This document shows, piece by piece, positions 36,336 to 46,947 of a stretch of DNA of 64,000 nucleotides. The translations under genes were made by a program, and so were the position numbers. Source of the stretch: Calocera cornea HHB12733 (Eukaryota > Basidiomycota > Dacrymycetes > Dacrymycetales > Dacrymycetaceae); the NCBI GenBank assembly GCA_001632435.1, contig KV423938.1, positions 161,441 through 225,440 of the forward strand, read 5' to 3'. The notes under the pieces were generated by a model. The model was given only the letters and a program-made list of their open reading frames with translations. It was not told the DNA's origin and did no database searches. The stretch's first letter is position 1. Each line of letters opens with the position of its first letter.

Positions 36336-37368
36336 TCAGTGCGTTGCCCAGTACGCCTTGTCGTATTCGGCACGCGCCTTGGCCTTCTTCAGATGTTCGT
36401 CCAGAGTCTTGTCTTCGGAGTTAAAATCCATCCTCTCCACCGGTCCCAGCCCCAGGATACCGGCCGTTTCCATAGTGGCACCATGCTTGGCACGAGAGAT
36501 TGACACCGTTAGCCGCGAAGATGGCGATGGGATGTTCATCGGCTCCGTATCGGTTTCCGTCAGATCCATATTTGATAGCATAATGTGTTCCAAGGCACGG
36601 CAGTTACGGATCAAGCTGTACACGGCATCCATAGTCAGCCGAGGGGATCCGTTCCACAAGCAATGGAAGTGCTCCAATCGACACATAGCCATCGTCAACG
36701 TGCCAACTGAGCAATCCGCCAGTCCTTCAAGCCCGCGTCCTCTCACCTCGATGTGCAGCGTATTCAGCCGGTCGCAAAGTATGATATCGCGAAGCATGGT
36801 CCAGCTGAAAGCTCTAGCGCTCGGTGCATGCCGCGTTACGACAATCAGTCGAAGGAGTTCCACCGTAGGCTGGGTTTCGAATATGCGCGTGCAGAGCACG
36901 GAGTACATCAGCAACGTTTCCTCAGTAAGCGTACATGCGACATCGAGCCCTTTCAGGTTGATGCCCCTGTTCCCACAATGCTGCTCGATGCACGGCAAGC
37001 CATGGGATCTACATACCCACCATGGGCAATCCTGTCCTTCAAGGTATGCACCGTCCTGCACATACCTTGATCTGTTGACCTCTTTCCTCCTCATCATCAT
37101 CGTATGTGCTGATGTCGTCTTCCTCGTTCACCTCGTCCGCTCCAGGCCTAGGCATCGTCAGGCGCTTCAAGCCAATGTTTGTGAGCTCATCCCATCTGTC
37201 ATTCTCAGGACACCCCAGCTTCTCCACAATCGCGAAAACCGTCTTGGAGGTCGCTTGCAGACGTTGTAGTCCCTCCAGCCCGTCAACGTGTGCCACTTCT
37301 TCCAGCAGAACCAGCGCGATGCTGTCGATCGTCAAGATTTTCATGATAGGCGGAAGTGCTGTTGACAT
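36336..37368 (-). CDS. F-box-like protein, short
   Basis: Exons 37368-37066 and 36980-36336 encode 315 residues. The N-terminus (MKILTIDSIALVLLEEVAHV, LQRLQATSKTVFAIVEKL) resembles an F-box helix bundle. An acidic linker (EVNEEDDISTYDDDEEE) follows, then an LRR-like second half. The 85 bp intron is longer than the local norm. It was chosen because it is the only phase-0 join that keeps KHCGNRGINLKGL open, so the exon border is less certain. Its start lies 70 bp from a GCGTCGCGTC-repeat patch that may be part of its promoter. Confidence 0.5.
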
Positions 37369-38489
37369 TGTTGTATCTCGAGAACAGCCGAATCACCTGC
37401 AACCGTGAGACTGGATGGGTTCAAGTCGATCCGCGAGCAAGGTGGCTTAAAGTCAACGCGTCGCGTCGCGTCACCATCGCGTCGCGTCCTGATAAAGTAA
37501 CTCACCACAGACGAAGAGCTTTCAGGCCACTACCCCCCTACCCAACACAATCTCTGTCTACTCATTCATTGTACTAATCTATTTTGTGAACATCATGCAC
37601 AACACGACAGCGTTCTTCCTCAGCCCTAAGCGCACTCATGTCGTCTGCTTAAAGGCATCTAATCTGCCGTCTCTGGACCTGTCAAGTATTGTGTGCTGTC
37701 ATTCAGCGTGCCCTTATCAGTCATTATATCGCTTGCAGGCTCGAAACGATTTTATGCAATATTTTACCTCTCTATCTGGAGGGTTCGGTCCACGTCTCAT
37801 TCTTGTACACGTACTATGTTCATCTACTTGCCATTTATTGTGCTATAATTATATGAGTATTCCTCCCTCACTGGCATCGTTCGCCCCCGCCCATCCGACA
37901 TGGATGGGTTCTCCAGTCCGTCCAACTTTCCCAAATCCATAGCTTCACACATTACTATGTACCTCTCTCTTGTAGGTTCTTAGGATCTTGTGATCTTGTG
38001 ATCTTGTGATCTTAGGATCTTGTGATCTTAGGATCTTAGGATCTTGTGAACTTAGGATCTTAGGATCTTGTGATCATAGGATCTTGTGATCTTAGGTTCT
38101 TAGGAACCTAACTCCTTCGCCGCTTACTTTTGCATTTACGGATCTTCATGCCTGCTAATCTTACAATGTTAGGATCTTGGGTTCTAACTTCCTTATTCTA
38201 GTTCGTCTATGCCTTACTATCTAACTATCTTAGGTTCTTATCGTGTTCAAATGTTAGGACACTGCCTCCATGTCCTACATCGACGGGGGTAGCACTCCCA
38301 TCATTGCTCTCTTCCACCACCTAATTCTTCTCCAGCTAACACTCGGTCTGCGCCCCCCTCCTTACGTCTCCTCTTAAGGGCCGCGATCAACAATCCTTCA
38401 ATACACTCTTCAATTCTGCACAGATCGCTATCCTCATCATATCCTTGTCTATTTGGTCCTTTGCCACACCCCGCACCCGCTCCTTGGCA
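37369..38489. other. intergenic with GATCTTAGG minisatellite
   Basis: Just upstream of the previous gene, 37455-37490 holds GCGTCGCGTC-type repeats including ACGCGT. No gene is supported from 37600 to 38489. A decanucleotide minisatellite (37971-38105), with scattered related words to about 38260, marks the left side of the deaminase/helicase segment. Confidence 0.5.
37971..38105. repeat. minisatellite of 9-10 bp GATCTTRKG units
   Basis: About twelve head-to-tail units alternate between GATCTTAGG and GATCTTGTG, with a few single-base variants (GTTCTTAGG, GATCATAGG). More degenerate copies continue to about 38260. The same word makes up the array at 52.9-53.4 kb. Confidence 0.85.
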
Positions 38490-40948
38490 TCAGAAAATCT
38501 CCTCTTCGCTCTCCTCGTCCACGTCAAAGACCCTCTTAGCGTTCATAGATGCCTTTGGCGGAGTTCCTCCCCCATGAAGCGACCTATTTGGGCTGCTTTG
38601 CTGGGTTTGGGTACCGCTGTCTTTCTTTTTGATCGTCTCCAGAACCAAGTCTGAGTATAGTCGCATCACCTCGTCTGTAAGCCCGAAAAAACGCGTCTTG
38701 AATCCTAGGCCGTGTGTACCATCGGTAGTAAAGACATGCGGGTGTGCGAGCACTGCAGTGAACATACAGTGCACACACGCTTTCTTGGCGCACACTGCGA
38801 TGTCCGGGCCGGTCTGTTCATAGAAGCACGGATTAGATCTCAGCCACGTGTTGCAAAACAAGTCTCGTACCAACAGTGCTTTCCACAGCATAGCATGTCC
38901 TTTAACTTTCTTATACAGCATGCATCTGCGGTCTTTGTGACGACACGTCCCGACGCAGAGTCTATCTCTGGACAGTGCATGTCGAATAACCGCCATGAGA
39001 ATTGACTCGCAGTGATAGGTGCAGGTCACTCCCGTCGGTGCCTTCGACAAAAACATATGCAGCTTCTTGAGACCATGCCATGCCCTCTTGTCGATTGGCA
39101 GACTGGCCGCCCAGGCTTTGACCTTCTCCACCTCTTCCTTGGTCAGGAAGAACTTAGGCGTCTTCTCTCCTGAAATCAGGAAGTACGACGGGTTCAGTCC
39201 TTCAATGTCGCTTGACGGATCGTAGTACTTCTTGACCTCTCTTGCTGCAAACAGAAAGCCACACAGATTATTGAGCGTAGTCGCCACCATTGTGCCGAGT
39301 TGCCCAAGGTTCTCGTCTTCTCCGTCGGCGTCGATAAGCATGCTTTGTTCTTCTTCCAGTGCCGAAGTATCCCCTTCTATCGTTGTCGTTGTTCTGTTCG
39401 GATCATCGGCGGTGTTTGTACCACTTTCTTGGAACCCGGCGTGGGTCTTCGATTCTACAGCGAGTCAGCTTGATTCTCTTGCAGGCGGAACTGTGAGTCT
39501 TACCAAGAAACACGATCAACCCTACTTTCCCATCTCCCAAAAGTCTTCCCAGTACATTAGAAGGACTCATTATTCCCTTCTCAGCTTCACGTCTGTGGAA
39601 GAAACTTGATAGGACTTCAATCTGCGCGCTCAGATTGGTGGACACCTTCAAGAATGTGCTGTCGTCCATCCTATGCTCTTCATCCGGAGCGATATCGTGC
39701 TTCATCATCAGGTCGATATTCAGGGTGATATTCATCAGCAGATAGGAGAGGAGCGCTGCCCATACGTGGGCGTTCATCGGTCCGAACACGGCAGTTGATC
39801 CCGTCGGAGTTCCTCTCGAGCCTTGCCCAATACCATCCCAATCTACGGCTGTGTCGTCCAAATGCACATCCCGCTCCCGAAGCCAGTGAATAAACACCGC
39901 CAGAGTCTCAGTCAACCGTACGGTTCCTGATTGGGTTTCAGTCGTAACAGACAGTACCGATTTCGTCTGGTGCCATTCTTTGAGGAGTTGCCATAGGGTG
40001 ACATTCTTTTGGAACGGCCGATTGCAGCTGTCGAGCCGCTGCTTCATCTTTCCCAAGCAATTTCGCAAGGCGTACTCCAAGACGTAGGGGCTACCCCTCC
40101 CATTAGCCCGCGCTTCATGGACACAGACGGAACAGCTTACTACTCGGGTTCCCTTGGATGCTCGATATCAGCAGTGGCCTCATTGACTTCATTGACTTCT
40201 CCCATTCTCATCGCACCGAGTTCGTCTTCATAAACCAAAAGACCAAACAAGTTTGAAGCATATTGCTGGAAGTTGCGTGCACAACATTTATTCGGGCTGA
40301 GAACGACTCTTTAGTCAGTGCGCCCCATCGTACGCGTGTGCCGCCCACTCACTTTGTTTTGAGCCTTTCGATCAGCTCTTTGCTACCACCCGAATTTACA
40401 CTGATCTCCTCCACCTTCCACTCGATGGCCACCTTTGTTGAAGGTGTGCTATCGGCCTCAACGCAGGAAGGATTCCGGGCGATGATGATCACGTTGCCCG
40501 TCGGTCGGCCGGCTCCTGAAGGGAGCGATACCTGGTTGGTTGTCATGAAATCCCTCAGTGTTTTGTCTTGCGATAGCTGTGTAGAAATGCGGCTTGATGA
40601 TGGCGTTGCGCTTGAGCTTCCTCCTGCTGAAGTGTCGTTCTGATGGATCTCCCCACTAGTACTACTGGGCTCTCCTGCAGCCGGTCCGTCTGGCATTATC
40701 TTCCATTTCGACATCGCAATACCAGGTACGCGCACTAGCTCCATTTCATAGCCGAAGCAGAGTAAGACTGCAAGCGATTTGAGGAGCAGTACAGTGCTCG
40801 GCGTTGGATCTTTCGTAGAATATTGAGGTGTGCAGATCGGCGCTGGATATTTCTGCAGCCCTTCGCACAGACAACTCAGCAGCAGCAAACGACTCGAAGC
40901 AGACAGATCCTTCAGCGGGAATGCCGGTATCGTCGATGGTGTTGCCAT
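38490..40948 (-). CDS. OTT_1508-like zinc deaminase, intact active-site motifs
   Basis: Exons 40948-40353, 40296-40141, 40090-39504 and 39454-38490 (introns 56, 50 and 49 bp) encode 767 residues. The C-terminal third fits the fungal OTT_1508-like deaminase domain. It has H-C-E at about 594-596 (TYHCES), A-C-V-H-C at about 672-676 after an IAV block (cf. IGVSKxxC), and DGTHGLGF at about 691-698, matching the GTHG block after the zinc site. His plus the two Cys would bind zinc and the Glu would act as proton shuttle. The N-terminal half is unknown, with a VIIIARNP block near 150. The substrate is unknown. It may be a nucleic acid or a free base. It lies 402 bp downstream of a paralog. Confidence 0.65.
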
Positions 40949-41350
40949 GATTGGTCCGCGGGCAAGATGACCGCAGTACGCAACCTCTTAAAGCGTGGTG
41001 ACGCCAGCACCAGCGGATGTGCGCTAGTCACCGCTTCTGGTTTGCCTCCGATCATGATCATCCCGCTTCCTTCCTCGAGGCTATGTACATTTCTCGATCC
41101 AATTCCGCAATTCGACACCAATTCGGCATCTTATCCTCATAGCGGACCGCATTTTCTGTTGCCACTAGCTGCCATTATCTCCACAGGGCGATATCTCTCA
41201 ACTGTACTCGCCTTCCCTCATTCATCGATTACTCTTGTTACAACATGTCCGACCGATCCATCCTACTGAGCTACGTGGAACGCAGCAATACAACATTGGA
41301 GAGCCACTACTTTTCTACAATCGAGCTCGTACGGAAGTTCTGTCAGGTAT
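40949..41350. other. intergenic between the two deaminase paralogs
   Basis: No exon was seen in these 402 bp. It holds the promoter of the downstream copy and the 3' end of the upstream copy. Confidence 0.4.
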
Positions 41351-43645
41351 TCACCTCATGACATACGACCCATAGCTTTCAACGGATTCTAGACCCAGCG
41401 CCATTGCCGATGCCTGATGATACTTAAATTTCGGGTCAGATATCGTTTGGAGCTCATCGTCGATTAGCCCGGATAGAGCGGCGGCAAGTTCTCCGCTGAC
41501 CTTCTCCACGACGGTTCGTTCCAACATTCGAACAACCTCCAGTTCTTCTTCCACCGTGAGACCGAAAGGCCAACATAGAAAGAACCGTCCAAGCCCATCG
41601 CAGGTCGCCGGACGAAGCTCCCTCGGTATACGAAGCCATCGACACACTGCACACGCCTCCTGGGTGCCGCCCAGATTGGGGTTCGGTCTCTACTCAGAAG
41701 GGTCAGTAGCCGATTCAAATAAGGTCTACACGACGCACCCTCAAACCGCTCAACGCCGCTGAGTCATTGAAAATCTCACGATACAGGGTACACCGCCCAT
41801 CATAGTGGCAACAAGGTCCATTGCAGAGACCCGTGCTCGTTCGTAACTCCCGGACTGCTCGCAGAACGCTATCACCATGGATGTCCAGAGGGTAGAATGA
41901 ATCATCCGATGGCCGCAATCCTTGCTCCAGAACTGTGGGCGGTATTGAAGTGATATGTAGCTCGCTCTCCAGCCAGTCCACAAAGTCTCGGAATAGGTCG
42001 TCCGTTGGTCTGACACCTAATTGTTTGTGTACTTTGCCCTGGATGGTAATGGCTGCGATCGGCTCGGCGGTCATGGTCGTCGGTAACGCCCTGTACGCAG
42101 ACACGATGGTCCTACCCGCCGAGCCATAGAATCCTATTTGCCGTAGGTGATGTAGCATCTGGGACACGATGCTCTTTCCCGCGCCTGTGGCGGAATGAAC
42201 TACAGCACGGCGGTTGAGTTGTGGATTAATGCCCAGGTTATATCCAGACGTACCACAGTTGCGCCTCAAGTGATCCCCAAGTCCGATACTCTCGTCTGAT
42301 AGCAGCCGCTCAAAGATGTCAAACGACTTCACCTCCCCCTCCGTCGATCGTTTCACGGGATATGCGATATTCCACAGCACTTCGATATGCGGGAATAATT
42401 GCTCGAATGCTTCTCTGTCAAACGTTTGGTGCTCGTTGCGGGGGAAGGGACGGTTCGGCCGCGGGGTTGATCCATGACTGCAAGACGATGCCGGACCGCA
42501 GCGGTGGCATCGGCGCCGTTTGCTTGGATCAAAGGTAGGGGTGGTCGCGGACCTCTCGACCCTAGCGGTACAATTGTGGATCTTCTCCAGAATGTATGCA
42601 AGCATCTGCGCCCATTGTTCGTACGTATCAGGGCCGAATACAGCAACATGTTCGCCGTTGTGGTTCGCTATCATGTTTTGCCAACACTTCATTTCTTCTG
42701 GGTGACAACCGTCCTTCGCCCTCTTGGCCTGATGGGAGATGAACAGTCTGGGTGTGGTGGCCAGATGAACCAGCACTCTCTCAGTCTTCATAGCTCCCAA
42801 GTCTGTTTCTCTTCTCCATGAGCTGAGCACATCGATGACTGAGTTTCGAGTGATACTACGAAAAGCCTCGTTCTCTCGTTGGAGAGCGTCCACATATTGT
42901 CGTAACACCAACCGTCCTATGTGCCTATACGTCGTCAGCATAGTCGTCAGTGTACTGCAGCGCGTCTGCAGTAAATGACGTACTCCATGCACGCGTCGGG
43001 CAGAGGCGCTGGCGCTGTACTTGCTGCGGCAGAGTACAGATAGTCCGCGATAGAGCCAAACAATTCTTCGGCACTTGTCGCTTGAAAACCATCGATACTA
43101 TGGCCGGTTAGTGGGTGATTGTGACAGCACTAGCACGCTTACTTGTGTGTGATGAGCTCCTCAAATGCTTTCACATTCTGAAAAGTCGAGTACCGTGTTG
43201 AGAGGCGCCACGTCACCTCTGGCATTCCCGGCGGGAGATATCCTGATGTATGGTTAGTGGGGCTCAGTCCTATCATAATCCGCTCACCTTGCATCGGCCC
43301 GTTCCAAAAACGCAATATATGCTCCCAGGCGGGAAAGGTGTGGCTATACCCCACTTCTACCGCCACAATCACCGGGCTGGCTCTTGGGAGCAGCGCCGCA
43401 CCCGTGGTGATAGTACATTGCCGACTATTCCCCGGATATTCTTTGATCAGCCGAGCATAGGTTGACAGAAGTTGAACCGCTGCTGGTTCCATCAGGAGCC
43501 CGGCGCCTGGAGGGCCATCTCCGTGGTAGGGCACGTCCACCTGTCCGGTCCACCTCTCCAGCTTCGCCAGCACAGCACACAGGTATGCTATCGCCTCGTG
43601 TGCCTCGAGTTCACGATAGCGATTCAAGGGTTGACTCATTGGCAT
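41351..43645 (-). CDS. OTT_1508-like deaminase paralog with altered active site
   Basis: Exons 43645-43288, 43242-43143, 43097-42984, 42924-42254, 42184-41739 and 41689-41351 encode 675 residues. The chain follows the neighbour at 38490-40948 block by block: VFGPDTYEQWAQML against VFGPMNAHVWAALL, IEVLWNIAYP against IEVLSSFFHR, GLCNGPCCHYDGRCTLY against RLCVGTCRHKDRRCMLY. The zinc Cys pair is kept (ACAVC, about 575-579). The H-x-E motif is His-Gly-Asp (about 517-519), so the catalytic Glu is replaced by Asp, and the GTHG block is lost. The 69 nt intron at 42185-42253 could be retained in frame. It is probably inactive or changed in activity. It may be a partner or decoy of the intact copy, which is inference. 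Confidence 0.6.
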
Positions 43646-44000
43646 GATGAGCGTTTGCCTTGTTCATGAAGAGTAGTCGAGGTGAGCAGGAGGGAACAGT
43701 CATGAAGGTGTACAGGCGAACCCTCAGCTGGGGTGACCCTCCAGGGGCCTCCGGCGCGCATCGGCGCGGATGTATATCAGGAGAGCATGTGCCATCAACA
43801 AACCACGCGAAGGCTGTGCGGACGCGGCGGGTTCGGCCGGGTTCGGCAGCTATAAGTGGACAGCTCCGCTGGTGCAGGTGCAGACTCGACCCAGGCATAC
43901 TAAGTACAGTACTCTGAGGTGAATCCATACCCACATGGATTTGCACGTTGTAGAAACCCCAGGATCCAATGAACTCTGTGCACTATGGCATTAAACTACT
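43646..44000. other. intergenic between deaminase-like and PIF1-like genes
   Basis: No exon was seen in these 355 bp. They separate the deaminase-like start at 43645 from the helicase stop at 44001. Confidence 0.4.
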
Positions 44001-46787
44001 TCAAGTGTTCTCTACAACGGGTTCACTGGCCGTGGGGCATCTTTTCACCGTCCGGTCAAAGGCCAACACCTTGGGATTAGCCTTGATCTGCGCGCAAACA
44101 TGAGAATTGCAACATCCATCTAACTAGAGAGCGAAGGGTACACACTTTGGATCGATTATAACCGCAGACTTCAAGTCCTTCCAAAGTAGTTGCCCGAGAA
44201 AGAGCGACGTAGGCTTGACCTGTACACCACTTGTGAGCAAAACAAACAGGGCTCCGTGGGAAAGACAGACCCATTTCGAATATATCTGATAGCACCACCT
44301 TCACTCGTCGGACCGTTTGACCCTGCAGTTTATGGGCAGTGAAAGCAAACCCACCCTGGAGTGGGAGCTTGGGTGGGGGGATAGCTCAGAATTGGAATCG
44401 CGAATGAGCGTGGTACGCACCTGATGACGCCATCCTACCAAGTTGTAGTCGCGATAGATGTTCCAGTCTTGGGGCCTTACCAAGATCGTCCGCTCCTCCC
44501 AAAGGTCTTTCTTTGGAAACCTGACCACAGGATAAGAACAGTCTTCCTCATCCAACACTTCCACTCATGTCGACTCGTCATCATCTTGTTCCGAGTTGTA
44601 CTCTTCATCCCACGCCTCCCCCTTGCACTTCCATTCGCACTCCGTCATAAACCCCATAATCTCTCCAATGCGACCATTGACAAGTCCACGTTCTTTGCTC
44701 ATGTTGCGAAGGAGCATGATGGGCGCCCCTGCCTTGAAGCGCAGTACGCCGGGCACCATCAGCTTGTCGAAGCGATACTTCCACCGTTTTCGTGCTCTTG
44801 CCGAATCATTCACCAGGCAATCCACTGAAGGGTACATATGTTCAGTCCCCGGAAGATCGCGGATCCTCTTGATGTTGGCAAGGCTGACGGCGGCGCGCTT
44901 GGCGTGTCTGAGAGTAATTTCAACATGGATGAGAATTGCAAGCTGAAAACTCGCTCACACTTCTACGGGAGGGGACGTGTCCGAGTCGACCAATCGTCGT
45001 CTCAGTCTCTTCAGAAGGTTATCAGAGACATTGGAGACCTTCCCTACCCGTGCCTCAGCCAGCATTGACACGTAGGCTGACATCAACCAATATATCAGCT
45101 CCATGCGAGAAGAGGTCGTGATTACAAGACTTAGGCTGACCATCATCTTTCTGTCGATAAACCTTGTCCAAGCTGTACTGGTACTGAATGGCTGAATGCC
45201 ATTCATCGGCCTCAAAGGCAAACTTGACGAAGTAGTCTTCACTGGCCACGGGAGGCAACTGGAAAAAATCACCACATAGTACCAACTGTAGTCATCAATC
45301 AAAGCGCCGTGGCCCGGAGGGTTTCATAGCACTCACTTGCATGCCTCCGAACGGCTTGATGTTGCCGCGCAGCCTCTTGGCCAGGTTCGAAATGTCGTCG
45401 AAAAAACCACCCTCAAACATGGAGACTGCGCTTGCACTGAGATCGTAGGCCACGATATGCAAAGTGAGTTGCTCACCCTCGTCCACCACCATAACCTTGG
45501 CCTCTTGCCATCGTTTCCGCGCATCCTCACTCCACCAGATCTGATTGAACTGCTGCTTGATACCGGCTTCATTTCCCGTCAGCCCTGTCCAAGCATGAAT
45601 GGTTGTTCCATATATGTGGAATGCGGCCAGGCCTGTAGGTGCAAGTACAGCAACAGCATTAGGTTGGTTTGGATAGATCTTGTCTTGCAATGTTTGGATT
45701 ATGTGCCGTAACAGGAGTGATTTGCCCGAGCCTGGTAAGACCAAAGTTTATTTGACTGCCGGACCGTTACTGAGCGGTATGACGAACCAGCTGGTCCCGT
45801 GAAGAATACGCTGTGTCCTTTCATTACCAAGTCAAAGATGTATATTTGGTCAGCGTCGAATGAGACCGCCTTCGTGTCCGGAAGGTCTTCACATGGCCAG
45901 TACATTCCACGAACGCCGGTGGGGTCGATCGCATGACGCAGCGGCCGTGCATCAAACAGTGATGCTCGTGGCCTACATTCCGAATGAACGGCCGCTCGAG
46001 CTTGGCTACGCGCTCCGCTTCTTTCGGTCATATTACTGACTGTCGCGACGTCAGTTGCGACCGCCCCATCACCATCCACATTCGGAGAGACCACAGTCAA
46101 AGCGGGCGCAGGTTGCTTGGAGGCGTCGACACGATCAGTCAGACCAGGCCCGGAAGCATGCTGTAGACTCGATGACGCATTCGCTGCAACGCTGCTCGTG
46201 ATTTGATGAGTGTGGGCAGGCAAGGCTTCATCCACGGTGGAGCGCATAGCAGGGACGGTTGTGTTCGAGACGAACTTCCCATGAGCCATCACGGGTCCGT
46301 CCTGTCGAGTATATCTCGCCGATAGATGAGTGTTTAGCCATGGTGTACAGCGACTGTTGCGTTCTGGTGGGCGCTCGCGCTGAATCCCAACCGGCGCTTC
46401 CGCATGGAGTTGCACACACGGTGTCTTCACCATCGAACCATCGGACCTTGACGGTTCCATGGCCACCGGTTCTTTGATTTCACCCGCTGATGGCACACGC
46501 TCCGTATCTATGCTTGAACTCGGCCGCGCCGGCATCACAGCTGGTCCTTCGTGCGTGAGTGCAACATCCAAGCATGGATGCGATGAAGTCTCGGAGGACG
46601 TTCTTAACCTCGACAAGATCCTTGCTGCTCGTGTGTGAGTGCGAAAGTCTCGTCGACGAGGAGGGGCTGCACAGTCAGTCTCGTTGCAAACAAGCATTGT
46701 CTCGAGTGGAACACTGTCGAAGTGGTTGAGACGAAAGACCACCACTGACATTCGGCGTGACGAGTGGCAGCCGCGTCCATCCGACAT
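44001..46787 (-). pseudogene. PIF1-like DNA helicase gene with an in-frame stop
   Basis: Nine exons join in phase: 46787-45788, 45731-45477, 45425-45337, 45285-45141, 45076-44959, 44907-44421, 44355-44271, 44219-44146 and 44087-44001 (780 codons). Helicase motifs in order are Walker A GPAGSGKS (about 331-338), VVDEVSM (motif II), GDFFQLPPV (motif III), a YRQKD block, LVNGRIGEI, HKLQGQTV (motif V) and GQAYVALSRAT (motif VI). The first 300 residues are low-complexity. TGA at 44567-44565 (codon 650) interrupts the frame between an acidic stretch and the conserved PVVRF block, and no intron removes it in phase. PIF1 enzymes unwind DNA 5' to 3'; relatives occur in mobile elements such as Helitrons. 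No Helitron Rep domain is present here. Confidence 0.75.
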
Positions 46788-46947
46788 ATAATTCCGTGCC
46801 TCCGAGATCGGGGGCCCTTGTCGCGCGGTGAGCGACTTGAGCGCTTACGACGTGTGCTGAGATTGCGCGCTCTACGCTCCTATTCCCCACGACATTCCAA
46901 TTGTCACTTAATGTGTTCTCCTGGGCTTACACGATTGTCTGGTACGA
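46788..46947. promoter_or_regulatory. bidirectional promoter between helicase and large unknown gene
   Basis: Only 160 bp separate the two divergent start codons. No clear TATA box was seen. Such a short gap implies shared control of the PIF1-like gene (-) and the large gene (+). Assigned from geometry alone. Confidence 0.45.

Noticed and set aside
37420..37450. GGGTTCAAGTC word suggesting a tRNA T-loop.
   Set aside because: The flanking bases do not form the T-stem and no acceptor or anticodon arm can be drawn.
37971..38105. CRISPR-like array of short regular repeats.
   Set aside because: The units are head to tail without spacers and the host is a eukaryote. It is a minisatellite.
42160..42215. 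A Walker A-like string (ATGAGKS) in the upstream deaminase paralog, suggesting a P-loop ATPase.
   Set aside because: The string spans a probable 69 nt in-frame intron (42185-42253, donor GTACGT, acceptor CACAG). The paralog has an intron at the same place and no P-loop.
44001..46787. Helitron, based on the PIF1-like helicase.
   Set aside because: No Rep/HUH motif precedes the helicase, and I saw no TC...CTRR ends with a 3' hairpin next to the gene. A stand-alone PIF1-like gene is the safer call.
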